Positions 26,634 to 36,200 of a stretch of DNA of 64,000 nt are shown here, piece after piece; position 1 is the first letter of the stretch; every line of letters starts with the position of its first letter. Below the pieces are notes generated by a model. The model did no database searches. It saw only the letters and a list, made by a program, of their open reading frames with translations, and was not told the origin of the DNA. Origin of the DNA: Clostridium sp. LS. GTDB lineage: Bacteria; Bacillota; Clostridia; Clostridiales; Clostridiaceae. The translations under genes were made by a program, and so were the position numbers. Location of the stretch: NCBI RefSeq assembly GCF_002760435.1, contig NZ_AUUU01000031.1, positions 31,458 to 95,457 of the forward strand. Reading direction: 5' to 3'.

Positions 26634-27458
26634 TCATATCTTCTTTAATTTACTATTGTATAGCTGAATTCCGTTTATGACAAATAATATTAAAAATGAA
26701 GCACCTAACATAACTAATGCTATTGCAGTAGCACCGCTATAATCATATTGTTCTAATTTTGACATAATCAAAAGAGGTGCAATCTCTGTTTTCATTGGAA
26801 GATTTCCTGCTATGAAAACTACACTGCCATATTCACCAACACCTCTAGCAAAAGCCAAACCAAAACCTGTCAATAATGGTGCTGATATTTCTGGAAATAT
26901 TACTTTAAAAAAAGTCCTTGTTCTGCTAGCTCCAAGCATTGCTGCTGCTTCTTCATATTGACTATCCAAATCTTCAAGAACTGGCTGAATAGTTCTTACA
27001 ACAAACGGAATCCCAATAAATGTTAAAGCGATAACAATTCCTAAAATGGAGAAAGAAGATTTAATTCCAAAAGAATAAAATATCTTTCCTATCCACCCAT
27101 TTTCAGAATATAAAGTAGTAAGAGATATACCTGCTACCGCTGTTGGAAGGGCAAATGGTAAATCAATTATTCCATCTATAAATCTTTTAAATGGAAAATC
27201 ATATCTTACTAAAACCCATGCTAAAATCACTCCAAATATACTATTTATTATTGCTGCTATAAATGCTGCTCCAAAACTAACTAGATATGAATGTAATACT
27301 CTTGAATCTAATACGGTTTTAAGAAACTTATCTAATCCCATTCCTCCTGACTTTATAACCAAAGCTGACAAAGGAATTAAGACAATAAGACTTAAGTAAA
27401 CAAGAGAATATCCCATTGTCAATTTAAATCCAGGAATAACTCTTTTTGACTTGCTCAT
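26634..27458 (-). CDS. cysT: Sulfate ABC transporter permease CysT (CysU)
   Basis: The 274-residue permease has six helices, the EAA loop (DSQYEEAAAMLGASRTRTF) and the CysT-type late segment GEYGSVVFIAGNLPMKTEIAPL. It is the channel partner of CysW. The frame opens at 27464, but GGGGG touches that ATG, so the ATG at 27458 is better spaced. It follows the binding-protein gene by about 58 bases. Confidence 0.92.
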   Translation of the reverse strand: MSKSKRVIPGFKLTMGYSLVYLSLIVLIPLSALVIKSGGMGLDKFLKTVLDSRVLHSYLVSFGAAFIAAIINSIFGVILAWVLVRYDFPFKRFIDGIIDLPFALPTAVAGISLTTLYSENGWIGKIFYSFGIKSSFSILGIVIALTFIGIPFVVRTIQPVLEDLDSQYEEAAAMLGASRTRTFFKVIFPEISAPLLTGFGLAFARGVGEYGSVVFIAGNLPMKTEIAPLLIMSKLEQYDYSGATAIALVMLGASFLILFVINGIQLYNSKLKKI

Positions 27459-27516
27459 ATTCATCCCCCACTCTACGAAAATAATTAATACTCTTTAAAA
27501 TTCCACTCTAATATTA

Positions 27517-28554
27517 TTAGCTTTTTGGTATATAGATTTGATCAAATGTTCCACCATCAGCAAAATGCGTCGATTGTGCCTTTTTCCATCCTCCAAACAA
27601 TGGATCATCTATAGTTACAAGATCCAACTTTGGAAATGTATCCTTGTATTCTTCAGCAACTTCTTTATCTCTTGGCCTATAATAATTTTCAGCTACTAAT
27701 TCCTGTCCTTCTTTGGTATATAAGTAATCTAAATAAGCCTCAGCAACTTCTTTGGTCCCTCTTTTATCAGCAACTTTATCTACCACTGCAACTGATGGCT
27801 CTGTCAAAATACTTAATGATGGAGTAACTATTTCATAATTATCTTTTCCAAGCTGTTGTAATGACAACATAGCTTCATTTTCCCAAGCAATAAGCACATC
27901 TCCTAATCCTCTTCTAACAAAACTAGTAGTTGCTCCTCTTGATCCTGAATCTAGTACAACTACGTTTGAATATAACTTAGACATAAAATCTTTTATGGAT
28001 TTTTCATCTCCATTATATTTTTTTGACGCATATGCCCATGCCGCTAAGTAATTCCACCTAGCTCCCCCTGAAGTTTTTGGGTTAGGAGTTACAATTGAAA
28101 CGCCATCTTTCGTTAAATCATCCCAATCTTTTATATTCTTTGGATTCCCTTTTCTAACAAGAAAAACAATAGTAGATGTATATGGCGCACTATTTTCTTT
28201 AAACCTGCTTTGCCAATCACTATCCACAAGGCCAGCCTTACTTATAGCATCAATATCATATCCTAATGCTAAAGTAACTATATCAGCATCTAATCCTCCC
28301 ATAACTGCTTGTGCCTGTGAACCAGATCCTCCGTGTGATTGATCTATTGTTACATCTTGTCCAGTTTTTTCTTTCCAATACTTTTCAAAACTCTCATTAA
28401 ATTTTGTGTATAACTCTCTTGTTGGATCATATGATACATTCAAAAGTTCTACTGATTTCTTACCATTGCTAGCTTGTTGCTTCCCACAACCTGCAAAAGC
28501 CCCAATTACTAGAGCAGTTGAAAGCACTAAACTTAAAATTATAGTTTTTTTCAC
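27517..28554 (-). CDS. sbp: Sulfate-binding lipoprotein (first copy)
   Basis: The 345-residue lipoprotein has a signal with lipobox AFAGC (Cys23) and a sulfate/thiosulfate-binding fold ([43 protein letters not shown]). It captures sulfate outside the membrane for CysTWA. The start is GTG, after AGGGGCGAAC. It is first in the sulfate operon, with a strong promoter about 230 bases upstream. A second, very similar gene lies upstream (28898-29947). Confidence 0.93.
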   Translation of the reverse strand: MKKTIILSLVLSTALVIGAFAGCGKQQASNGKKSVELLNVSYDPTRELYTKFNESFEKYWKEKTGQDVTIDQSHGGSGSQAQAVMGGLDADIVTLALGYDIDAISKAGLVDSDWQSRFKENSAPYTSTIVFLVRKGNPKNIKDWDDLTKDGVSIVTPNPKTSGGARWNYLAAWAYASKKYNGDEKSIKDFMSKLYSNVVVLDSGSRGATTSFVRRGLGDVLIAWENEAMLSLQQLGKDNYEIVTPSLSILTEPSVAVVDKVADKRGTKEVAEAYLDYLYTKEGQELVAENYYRPRDKEVAEEYKDTFPKLDLVTIDDPLFGGWKKAQSTHFADGGTFDQIYIPKS

Positions 28555-28593
28555 AATGTTCGCCCCTATCGTCTTATTATAAATATTTAATTA

Positions 28594-28612
28594 TTCATAT
28601 ATGTTTAGTAGG
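28594..28612 (-). promoter_or_regulatory. Conserved 19-base element in the first sbp leader
   Basis: TTCATATATGTTTAGTAGG (plus-strand reading) is identical to 29977-29995 ahead of the second sbp gene, at a similar distance from the start codon. Most of the flanking leader has diverged. It is a candidate binding site of a shared sulfur regulator or a folded RNA element. Confidence 0.5.
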
Positions 28613-28782
28613 CTTTTAGGTTAACAATATGCTCCAAAATAATATTACTTTTATTTCCAAACCAATCCGTAATATCAGTTTTCATGGGAAATAATACTAG
28701 GTATTCTTATTAAGTATTTTTATTTTTTTCTTATAAATCTTACCTGATTTCCTACTAATTTTATAAACTTTATATGAAATAT

Positions 28783-28811
28783 ACTATAAAGTAAATTCAT
28801 GCTTTTGTCAA
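28783..28811 (-). promoter_or_regulatory. Promoter of the sulfate operon
   Basis: -35 TTGACA (28806-28811) and -10 TATAGT (28783-28788) are spaced by 17 bases. Transcription should start near 28776, leaving a leader of about 220 bases. The spacer 28555-28847 contains only this promoter and leader. Confidence 0.8.
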
Positions 28812-28847
28812 TAAATTTGCTCGAAAAATATTATAATTAACCCAAAT

Positions 28848-28889
28848 AAAACCTACCAATATAAATAGATACTTATATTAGTAGGTTTT
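28848..28889 (-). terminator. Intrinsic terminator after the second sbp gene
   Basis: Arms AAAACCTAC (28848-28856) and GTAGGTTTT (28881-28889), with an inner AATATAA/TTATATT pair, are followed by a T-rich run on the minus strand. It lies 9 bases past the stop, so the second sbp gene is monocistronic. Confidence 0.85.
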
Positions 28890-28897
28890 TGAATTAT

Positions 28898-29947
28898 TTA
28901 CTTCTTTGGAATATAAATTTGATCAAATGTTCCACCATCAGCAAAGTGCGTTGCTTGTGCTTTTGCCCATCCTCCAAATTCGCCATCAATCGTAACTAAG
29001 TTAACATCCGGGAAAGTATTCTTATACTTTTCAGCAACTTCTTTATCTCTAGGTCTATAGTAGTTTTGAGCTGCTATTTCTTGTCCCTCTTTAGTATATA
29101 AATAATCTAAATAAGCTTGTGAAACTTCTCGTGTTCCTTTTTTATCAACTACTTTATCAACTACTGCGACTGATGGTTCTGCTAAAATACTCAATGACGG
29201 TACAACTACCTCATATTTATCCTTTCCAAGTTGATCAAGTGATAAAAGAGCTTCATTTTCCCACGCAATAAGCACATCTCCTAATCCTCTTTCAACAAAA
29301 CTTGTTGTTGCTCCTCTAGCTCCTGAATCAAGTACAGCAACATTTGAATATAACTTAGACATGAAATCCTTTATAGCTTTTTCATCACCATTATATTGTT
29401 TTGATGCATAAGCCCACGCAGCTAAATAATTCCATCTAGCACCACCAGAAGTTTTTGGATTTGGTGTTATAATAGAAACTCCATCTTTAGTCAAGTCATT
29501 CCAATCCTTTATATTCTTAGGATTTCCTTTTCTTACAAGAAAAACAATTGTTGATGTATATGGTGCACTGTTGTCTTTAAATTTACTTTGCCAATCACTC
29601 TTAATAAGCCCCGACTGACTTATAGCATCAACGTCATATCCCAACGCTAAAGTAACGACATCGGCTTCTAACCCTCCAATAACTGATTGTGCCTGCGCAC
29701 CAGATCCTCCATGTGATTGATTTATTGTTACATCTTGTCCAGTCTTATCTTTCCAATACTTAATGAAGCTTTCATTAAACTTTGTGTACAATTCTCTTGT
29801 TGGATCATATGATACATTTAATATTTCTACTGGCTTTTTACTATTATCCGTACTTTCACTCTTAGTATCTTGCTTACCACATCCAACAAATGCCCCCATT
29901 ATTAAAGTAGCTGATAGCATTACACTTAAAATTCTTGTCTTTTTCAT
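28898..29947 (-). CDS. sbp: Sulfate-binding lipoprotein (second copy)
   Basis: The 349-residue lipoprotein is a close paralogue of the product of 27517-28554; the mature halves are nearly the same (for example [19 protein letters not shown]). Lipobox AFVGC gives Cys23. The ATG at 29947 follows AAAGGGGCAAATATA; an upstream in-frame start lacks a ribosome site. It has its own promoter and terminator and could supply extra binding protein under sulfate limitation. A different ligand such as thiosulfate or molybdate cannot be excluded. Confidence 0.92.
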   Translation of the reverse strand: MKKTRILSVMLSATLIMGAFVGCGKQDTKSESTDNSKKPVEILNVSYDPTRELYTKFNESFIKYWKDKTGQDVTINQSHGGSGAQAQSVIGGLEADVVTLALGYDVDAISQSGLIKSDWQSKFKDNSAPYTSTIVFLVRKGNPKNIKDWNDLTKDGVSIITPNPKTSGGARWNYLAAWAYASKQYNGDEKAIKDFMSKLYSNVAVLDSGARGATTSFVERGLGDVLIAWENEALLSLDQLGKDKYEVVVPSLSILAEPSVAVVDKVVDKKGTREVSQAYLDYLYTKEGQEIAAQNYYRPRDKEVAEKYKNTFPDVNLVTIDGEFGGWAKAQATHFADGGTFDQIYIPKK

Positions 29948-29976
29948 TATATTTGCCCCTTTCAATTATATTATTT

Positions 29977-29995
29977 TTCATATATGTTTAGTAGG
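29977..29995 (-). promoter_or_regulatory. Conserved 19-base element in the second sbp leader
   Basis: This is the exact copy of 28594-28612, about 30 bases upstream of the second sbp start. The remaining spacer 29948-30240 holds the promoter at 30132-30160 and no gene. Confidence 0.5.
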
Positions 29996-30131
29996 TATTG
30001 AATCATAATAACTCTATTAAACTTATTTCTTGTTCAAAATAATAGTAAGTTAATAAATACTGAAAATCCATAAAATAGATTTCAGATATAACAGAATCTC
30101 TTACTATTCTTATAAGCATTGTATGAATTAT

Positions 30132-30160
30132 ACTATAATTTATATTAATTGTTTTGTCAA
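30132..30160 (-). promoter_or_regulatory. Promoter of the second sbp gene
   Basis: -35 TTGACA (30155-30160), 17-base spacer and -10 TATAGT (30132-30137) match the box sequences and spacing of the sulfate operon promoter, so the duplication included the promoter. Confidence 0.8.
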
Positions 30161-30240
30161 TATTATTATTCCATAAATTCTATTGATTTTCAGAAAAAAC
30201 TATACATACCTAAAAACTTTCTAAGTATAACCCAAAAATA

Positions 30241-30268
30241 CCAAGTAGTTTTCTAGTTTTCTACTTGG
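30241..30268 (-). terminator. Intrinsic terminator of the feo operon
   Basis: Arms CCAAGTAG (30241-30248) and CTACTTGG (30261-30268) with a 12-base loop are followed by TATTTTTGGG on the minus strand. It lies 24 bases beyond the small FeoB-associated gene. Confidence 0.8.
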
Positions 30269-30291
30269 CATAAATTTATTTTTTAATTCAT

Positions 30292-30456
30292 TTATTTCTT
30301 TTGACTCATTACTCCATGGCACGAATTAGCTGAAGAACAACTTGAGCAACCGCAGCCACAACCACTCTCTCCACTCTTAGCTTTTTTTACTTGTTTATAT
30401 ATTACAAGTGCCACCATTCCAAAAATAATACCACCCAAAATAATTGTTGCTACCAT
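30292..30456 (-). CDS. FeoB-associated cysteine-rich membrane protein
   Basis: A 54-residue protein has one N-terminal membrane helix (VATIILGGIIFGMVALVIY). A basic stretch (KQVKKAK) and a cysteine-rich tail (GCGCGCSSCSSANSCHG) follow. The ribosome site is GAGGAGTGG. Small proteins of this form occur right after feoB in many Firmicutes and are thought to help FeoB, perhaps by handing over ferrous iron through the cysteines. It is the last gene of the Fur-controlled operon. Confidence 0.85.
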   Translation of the reverse strand: MVATIILGGIIFGMVALVIYKQVKKAKSGESGCGCGCSSCSSANSCHGVMSQKK

Positions 30457-30527
30457 AAATACCACTCCTCACTTTAGAATTTAAATAGGTAGTTATATTT
30501 AAACTTACCTACGTAATGTTTTCTTTA

Positions 30528-32678
30528 TTATTTTGTATAACTTAATTGTCCTCCTACTTGTTTTTCTTTTGAACTTCCTCCTGTTAATATTACTATTGCA
30601 ACAACCGCTATAGTAATTATTACTGAAGTTAAAGCTCCAATTAAACTTCCATAACCTAATATGAAACTGCCAACTTGATTAATTAAAAGTGCAACCATAT
30701 ATGCTGTAAATGTTTGGAATCCCAAACTGATCCATGTCCATTTCCATGAACCCATCTCACGTCTTACAGTTGCCATTGCTGCAAAGCAAGGTGCGCAAAG
30801 CATATTAAATGCCATAAATGCAAATCCACTAGCTGGTGTAAACAATCCTGAAACAGTCCCTATAAGCGTTGGATCATTTTCAGTTGCTCCAGCTACTCCA
30901 TATAGAACTCCAAATGTACCAACAAGATTTTCTTTTGCTGCAAGACCAGTAACTGATGAAACAGCTGCTTGCCAGTTTCCAAATCCAAGTGGTGCAAAAA
31001 TAGGCGCTATTACATTACCTATACTTGCCAAAATACTATCTCCCGCATCTACCATCTCAAATGACCAATTGAATGATTGTAAGAACCATATTAAAACACA
31101 AGCAGCGAAAAGTACTGTCCCAGCCTTATAAGCAAATGCCTTTGATCTATCCCACACATGCATCAAAAGCCCCTTTAGACTTGGAATATGATATTGTGGA
31201 AGTTCCATAACAAATGGTGAAGGATCTCCTGAAAATAATTTAGTTTTCTTCAGTATAACACCACAAATTATAACCATTGCTATTCCCAAGAAATACGCCG
31301 CTGGTGCTACCCAAGAAGCGCCATTAAACAGTGCACTTGCAATTAATGCAATTATAGGCAATTTAGCACTACATGGAATAAAAGTAGTTAACATAATTGT
31401 CATCTTTCTATCTCTATCATTTTCCATAGTACGAGATGACATAATACCCGGTACACCACATCCAGAACTAATTAACATTGGAATAAATGATTTTCCAGAA
31501 AGCCCAAACTTACGGAATATTCTATCCATTATAAAGGCTACACGAGACATATATCCACAGTCCTCAAGAATTGACAGTAAGAAGAACAATATCGCAATCT
31601 GTGGAAGAAATCCTATTACTGAACCTACTCCGCCAATAATTCCATCTACAATTAATGCTTGTAACCAATCTGCAACATTGGCATTCGCTAACCATACTGT
31701 AACATTTCCTTGGATTACTTCTGGAAATAACACATTATTTACCCAATCATTCATCATAATTCCAACCGTACTTATTGCTATGTAATATACACCAAACATA
31801 ATGCATGCAAAAATCGGAAGTGCTAAGAAACGATTTGTAACAATTTTGTCTATTTTATCTGAAGTGGTTTCCTCTCCATTATTAGCTTTCTTAACAGTAC
31901 TTGAAACAACATCACCTATAAATGCATATCTGTCACTTGTAACAATACTTTCACTATCATCATCAAGTTCATCTTCATATTTTTTTATTATTCCTTCTAT
32001 TTCATTGAAAGTTATCTCTGAAACATTAAACTTTTCAATAATGTTTTCATCTCTTTCAAAAAGCTTGATTGCAAGCCAATTAGCATCTATTCCATCGTGC
32101 GGAATACTTTTATTGATTACTTTTTCTATTTCCTCAAATGCGCTTTTAGCTTCATCAGAAAAAGATACTGCAAAATTTGGTTTCTTCTTTGCTCTTGCAA
32201 CTTCAACTGCTTTTTCTGATGCTACTTTAACACCATTACCTTTTAGTGCTGAGGTTTCCACCACCGGACATCCAAGAACTTTTGATAACTTATTGATATC
32301 TATTTTATCTCCATTTCTCTCTACAATATCCATCATATTTAGAGCTACAACTGTTGGAATTCCTAATTCTAAAATTTGAGTTGTCAAATATAAGTTTCTT
32401 TCAATATTTGATGCATCCACAATATTTATAACTGCATCTGGTTTATCATTTATCATAAAATTACGCGTAACAACTTCTTCAATAGTATATGGAGATAAAG
32501 AGTAAACTCCTGGCAAATCAACTATCTCAACATCTTTGCTTCCTTTTAGTTTACCACCTTTTTGTTCTACTGTTACTCCTGGCCAATTTCCAACATATTG
32601 AGATGACCCTGTAAGTTCATTAAACATAGTAGTCTTTCCGCAGTTCGGATTACCTGCAAGACCTATTTTAATTGACAT
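30528..32678 (-). CDS. feoB: Ferrous iron transporter FeoB
   Basis: The 716-residue protein has an N-terminal GTPase domain (G1 GNPNCGKTT at residues 9-17, G3 DLPGVYS, G4 NMMD). A helical regulatory segment and a C-terminal membrane channel follow. The channel includes the Gate motifs around FIPMLISSGCGVPGIMSSRT and LCAPCFAAMATVRREMG. It takes up Fe2+ in anaerobes. It is in an operon with two feoA genes upstream and a cysteine-rich protein downstream. Confidence 0.96.
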   Translation of the reverse strand: MSIKIGLAGNPNCGKTTMFNELTGSSQYVGNWPGVTVEQKGGKLKGSKDVEIVDLPGVYSLSPYTIEEVVTRNFMINDKPDAVINIVDASNIERNLYLTTQILELGIPTVVALNMMDIVERNGDKIDINKLSKVLGCPVVETSALKGNGVKVASEKAVEVARAKKKPNFAVSFSDEAKSAFEEIEKVINKSIPHDGIDANWLAIKLFERDENIIEKFNVSEITFNEIEGIIKKYEDELDDDSESIVTSDRYAFIGDVVSSTVKKANNGEETTSDKIDKIVTNRFLALPIFACIMFGVYYIAISTVGIMMNDWVNNVLFPEVIQGNVTVWLANANVADWLQALIVDGIIGGVGSVIGFLPQIAILFFLLSILEDCGYMSRVAFIMDRIFRKFGLSGKSFIPMLISSGCGVPGIMSSRTMENDRDRKMTIMLTTFIPCSAKLPIIALIASALFNGASWVAPAAYFLGIAMVIICGVILKKTKLFSGDPSPFVMELPQYHIPSLKGLLMHVWDRSKAFAYKAGTVLFAACVLIWFLQSFNWSFEMVDAGDSILASIGNVIAPIFAPLGFGNWQAAVSSVTGLAAKENLVGTFGVLYGVAGATENDPTLIGTVSGLFTPASGFAFMAFNMLCAPCFAAMATVRREMGSWKWTWISLGFQTFTAYMVALLINQVGSFILGYGSLIGALTSVIITIAVVAIVILTGGSSKEKQVGGQLSYTK

Positions 32679-32696
32679 TTATATTCCCCCCGTACT

Positions 32697-32730
32697 CAGT
32701 TAACAGTTATCAATTAACAGTTAACAGTTT
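32697..32730. repeat. AT-rich TTAACAG repeat between feoA and feoB
   Basis: Several copies of CAGTTAAC / TTAACAG words are strung together. A similar tract lies at 22647-22680 upstream of cysD. Such short tracts occur in spacers of many clostridial genomes. The role is unknown. Confidence 0.5.
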
Positions 32731-32809
32731 ATGATGAAATTCCTTTAGAATTTCTTAAAACATTCTTCAATATTCATAAAAATTTGCTTTTTAATTATTC
32801 GTTTCCAAA

Positions 32810-33031
32810 TTACTCTATGACTATCATTTCTGCATCTGCTTTACGAAGTGATAATTCATATCCACGTACCGTTACTTCTATCGGATCTCCAAATGGAGCT
32901 ACCTTTCGCACATAAACCTCACATCCTCTTGTAATCCCCATGTCCATAATGCGTCTACGAACAGGACCTAATCCATCAACTTTTTTTACTTTCACAGTTT
33001 GTCCACATTCTATTTCTTTTAATGTAATCAT
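32810..33031 (-). CDS. feoA: FeoA family protein (second of two)
   Basis: The 73-residue SH3-like protein has the FeoA pattern (GQTVKVKKVDG.GPVRRRIMDMGITRG and the late EVTVRGYELSLRKADAEMI). FeoA supports FeoB, probably by binding its GTPase or channel. It lies 22 bases after another feoA gene and before feoB in the same operon. Confidence 0.9.
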   Translation of the reverse strand: MITLKEIECGQTVKVKKVDGLGPVRRRIMDMGITRGCEVYVRKVAPFGDPIEVTVRGYELSLRKADAEMIVIE

Positions 33032-33053
33032 TATTTTAATTCCTCCTAATCGC

Positions 33054-33263
33054 TTAAACTATAATTCGACTTGCCATACTTTTGTCTAATGCAACTCTAC
33101 TATCTTTAATATTTATTATAAGATTGCCTCCAAGTTCAGAGACAATCTTAACTGTTTCTCCAGCTACGAAGCCTAAACTATTTAAAAACTTTCTCGTTTC
33201 ATCATTTCCAGTTATTTTTTTAATATTTAATTCATTTCCTTTTACTGCTAATATTAGTGGCAT
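33054..33263 (-). CDS. feoA: FeoA family protein (first of two)
   Basis: The 69-residue FeoA-type protein has the core NSLGFVAGETVKIVSELGGNLII and ends DKSMASRIIV. It differs clearly from the following feoA, so this is an old duplication or two roles. The start follows GAAGGGGTGAAGG. It is first in the feo operon, downstream of the Fur box. Confidence 0.85.
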   Translation of the reverse strand: MPLILAVKGNELNIKKITGNDETRKFLNSLGFVAGETVKIVSELGGNLIINIKDSRVALDKSMASRIIV

Positions 33264-33340
33264 ATACCTTCACCCCTTCACGTAAATATATGGATTATTT
33301 AAAACTCCATCATCTCTTAATTTTGACTTTAAATATTTAA

Positions 33341-33413
33341 TTGATAATAATTTTCATTTTCTTCTCTGTAACTATAATAACACTTTTCCCCCTAATTGAA
33401 AATGATTTTCAAT
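33341..33413 (-). promoter_or_regulatory. Fur-controlled promoter of the feo operon
   Basis: ATTGAAAATGATTTTCAAT (33395-33413) is a near-perfect Fur palindrome. It overlaps the -35 region TTTTCA (33397-33402). The -10 TATTAT (33374-33379) is 17 bases away. A second, weaker Fur-like word, TTGATAATAATTTTCATT, lies downstream at 33341-33358. Repression when iron is plentiful is the expected outcome. Confidence 0.85.
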
Positions 33414-33532
33414 GTAATTTCAAAAAAATATCCATTTGTTAATGATAACGTTTTATTTGTATGCATTTATTATATTTATTTATTTTTAGTTTTATATTTT
33501 TGTTTTTTTAATAAAAAGATTAAAAAACAAAA

Positions 33533-33554
33533 AAAATCTCCTTTGGGAGATTTT
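33533..33554 (-). terminator. Intrinsic terminator after the 159-residue membrane protein gene
   Basis: Arms AAAATCTCC (33533-33541) and GGAGATTTT (33546-33554) with a TTTG tetraloop are followed by T8 on the minus strand. Confidence 0.85.
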
Positions 33555-33558
33555 AATT

Positions 33559-34038
33559 TTAAAACTCAAACCGAGAATTATTTCTTACTTTATTAATTAA
33601 GAATCTTAATACAAAAACAAATAATATAAAAAATATAAAAGAAGGAGCCCCATATAAAATTTTAAGTTTTGAATCACTAAATATATATTCTGTATTACCA
33701 TGAAGTATATTTTGAATAATAAATAAATCCATAATTTCACATATAAACTCTATAATAGTAACTCCTAAAGTTACTATTATTGATTTTACAATACTAATTT
33801 TATTTATTAAAACATTAGTAATTATATATCCTGTCATTGATATCAAAGTATGCACTCCAAAGTCTATGGGCAAAAGTTTTACTCCACAAATTACAACGAC
33901 ACCTATTATAGCTGATAAAAGATACCTTTTTATTTTCATTTTAGTTTGCGACAATGCATAAAATGCCCAAACAAAAAATAACGATTCCGGAATTACTCTT
34001 CCGACTAAATACAGTAATGACATCTCAAACATATTCAA
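33559..34038 (-). CDS. Small multi-helix membrane protein of unknown function
   Basis: The 159-residue protein has about five membrane helices and no enzyme motif that I recognise. Short charged loops (KMKIKRY, KIS, NSRFEF tail) put it in the cytoplasmic membrane. The start is either a TTG at 34038 (AAAGGG five bases ahead) or the ATG at 34032. It lies 20 bases downstream of a sensor kinase and ends at a terminator, so it is cotranscribed with that kinase. It might be an accessory sensor or a modulator of the kinase. Confidence 0.65.
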   Translation of the reverse strand: MNMFEMSLLYLVGRVIPESLFFVWAFYALSQTKMKIKRYLLSAIIGVVVICGVKLLPIDFGVHTLISMTGYIITNVLINKISIVKSIIVTLGVTIIEFICEIMDLFIIQNILHGNTEYIFSDSKLKILYGAPSFIFFILFVFVLRFLINKVRNNSRFEF

Positions 34039-34058
34039 AACAACCCTTTCAGTATTAA

Positions 34059-35876
34059 TTAAAACCCGCCGAAATACACATCTGATAATTCCATATTAAC
34101 CCGTTCAATTATATCATCCTTGATTTCTGTTTCAATCCTTGTATCTTCAATTTCTTTTGAAGGTAGCATAATTATGAATTCACTACCTTGTCCCAATTCA
34201 CTTTCAAGTTTTATTTCACCATCATGAATTTCAACAAAAGATTTTACAAGTGAAAGTCCTATTCCAGTTCCTTCATGATTTCTTTTTAGAGTTTTGTCCA
34301 CTTGCGTAAATCTTTCAAATATAAATTCTTTCTTATCAGCAGGTATTCCTATCCCTGTATCCCTTACCGAAATTTCAACTTTATCACCTTTATCTGAAAC
34401 ATTTATATAAATACATCCCCCACTATCAGTAAATTTCAAAGCATTTGAGAGTAAATTTAAAATTATCCTTTCCATTTTATCCACATCAAAAGCAAGTATT
34501 TTCTCTTCAATATCAGTATCAAAAATCAATTCAATCCCCTTACTTTCTGCATATGGAACTATAGACATTGCAATTGCTTCAATAATAGAAACAATGTCTT
34601 CATTTTGCTTATTAGGAATAATAAATCCAGAATCATATTTTATTATGTCTAGTAAATTATTAACTAACTTGATTAACCTATAGCAATTCTGCTTCATAAC
34701 ATCTAAGTATTTCTTTCTATTTTTTATAAATTCTTCATCATCATAAACATTCAATAATTGCAATGAAGAAAATATTACATTCAATGGTGTCTTTAATTCA
34801 TGGGATATATTAGAAAAAAATTCTGTTATAAATTTATTCTGCTCCTGAGTTTCATTTAGCAGTTTAATGTTTTCCTTTACCTCTTTTTTTAATTCCTGCA
34901 CTTGTTTTTCCGGTGTAATATCTCTCATAATTGTTAATATTACTGGAGTTTTTCCATAACTACAATAGGTGGAAACATTATGAATATTAATATTTTCACC
35001 GTCTCTATTTACAATCTTTTCTTCAAAAGACACATTTGACTTCTTGTTATCTATTATATCTAAATACTTCGCTTTTGTTTTAATTTCATCCTCTAAATTA
35101 TAAAAGGTAAAAAGAGATTTTCTCTTTATTTCCTCTGATGATTTAATTCCAAACAACTCTAAAGCTTTCTCATTAAGATATTGTATCTTATTTCCATCAT
35201 GAATCATAATTGCATAGTGAGAGTATTTTATTAATAAATTATAACAATCTTCATTTTTTAATAGCATTTCCTCTATGTAATCATGTTGTCTCACTTGTTC
35301 TTTTAATTCTGACTCTAGTAATTCTCTCTGATCACTTTCAAATTTTTTATATTCGCCTAAAACCCAAGCAATCATAATAAAACCTAAAGCTAACATTAAG
35401 TCATTTTCAAAATATATGTTAACTTTTAGATTTGGAGCAAAGAATAAATCTATGAATAAAATAATTATTGATGAGACTATAGATACTAATATACCTCTTT
35501 TTTTTCCAAACGATATTGTAGAAGAAATAATGCTGAATATAAATAAATACTTATATTGACTTTGATACGTATGTGATAAAAGTATTAATATGCATAACAT
35601 TAAAGTAAAAGCACAATCCTCAACCATCTGAACAACTTCAATATTTCTAAATTTAAATATGTATATATAAGAAAAAGACCACAATAAGATAGCAATCAAT
35701 AAAAACATTGGGATAAATAGAATAGCATAATTATTTAATGAAATACCACCTAAGTAATCTGAATTGTTAACTAATTCATTTATACTAATTATTGAAACAA
35801 GTAATAAAACACCAAATTTAGCTATTGATATTGTTCCAAGTATATTTCTGTATCTGTTATTGTTAATTGTACTCAC
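34059..35876 (-). CDS. Membrane-bound PAS sensor histidine kinase (orphan)
   Basis: The 605-residue kinase has about six N-terminal helices (residues 14-175), then a coiled segment, a PAS domain (about 205-325), a HisKA domain (phospho-His359 in NISHELKTPLN) and a HATPase domain (N-box LLSNALKF, G1 DTGIGIP, G2 EGTGIGLSLVKSF). No response regulator is encoded nearby; the next gene is a small membrane protein. Orphan kinases of this build in clostridia often feed Spo0A; that is inference. The start is GTG after GAGGGTGAATTAA. Confidence 0.85.
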   Translation of the reverse strand: MSTINNNRYRNILGTISIAKFGVLLLVSIISINELVNNSDYLGGISLNNYAILFIPMFLLIAILLWSFSYIYIFKFRNIEVVQMVEDCAFTLMLCILILLSHTYQSQYKYLFIFSIISSTISFGKKRGILVSIVSSIIILFIDLFFAPNLKVNIYFENDLMLALGFIMIAWVLGEYKKFESDQRELLESELKEQVRQHDYIEEMLLKNEDCYNLLIKYSHYAIMIHDGNKIQYLNEKALELFGIKSSEEIKRKSLFTFYNLEDEIKTKAKYLDIIDNKKSNVSFEEKIVNRDGENINIHNVSTYCSYGKTPVILTIMRDITPEKQVQELKKEVKENIKLLNETQEQNKFITEFFSNISHELKTPLNVIFSSLQLLNVYDDEEFIKNRKKYLDVMKQNCYRLIKLVNNLLDIIKYDSGFIIPNKQNEDIVSIIEAIAMSIVPYAESKGIELIFDTDIEEKILAFDVDKMERIILNLLSNALKFTDSGGCIYINVSDKGDKVEISVRDTGIGIPADKKEFIFERFTQVDKTLKRNHEGTGIGLSLVKSFVEIHDGEIKLESELGQGSEFIIMLPSKEIEDTRIETEIKDDIIERVNMELSDVYFGGF

Positions 35877-36200
35877 TTAATTCACCCTCTAGCTATAGAT
35901 ATGAAACTTTCGCAATTATAAAAAATACAATATTTTTATAGTTAAAGTAATAATTGTTTATAAAATATAACTTTTTACTTAAACAATCTTTCATTTACTA
36001 ACATGATATAATAAATAATACAAAAAATCTACATTTTTTTACACAATTATAGAAAAATAAACCTTAAAAATAACATAATTTTGCTATATTTAAATCGATC
36101 ATTGTGGCTTTCTAAAAAATACTTAAAAGCATATATAACTTTAATAATATCATAATTATTTTATAATTTGTTTAATTTATTTAGTATTGTAATTAAAAAC
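35877..36200. other. Intergenic region without recognisable gene
   Basis: This AT-rich stretch between the kinase and icd terminator contains no open frame of note. I see no clear promoter boxes for the kinase. Confidence 0.5.

Noticed and set aside
31801..32379. A plus-strand open frame of 192 codons inside feoB
   Set aside because: It lies opposite the FeoB GTPase and helical region and has no ribosome site or family features. The FeoB frame explains the sequence.
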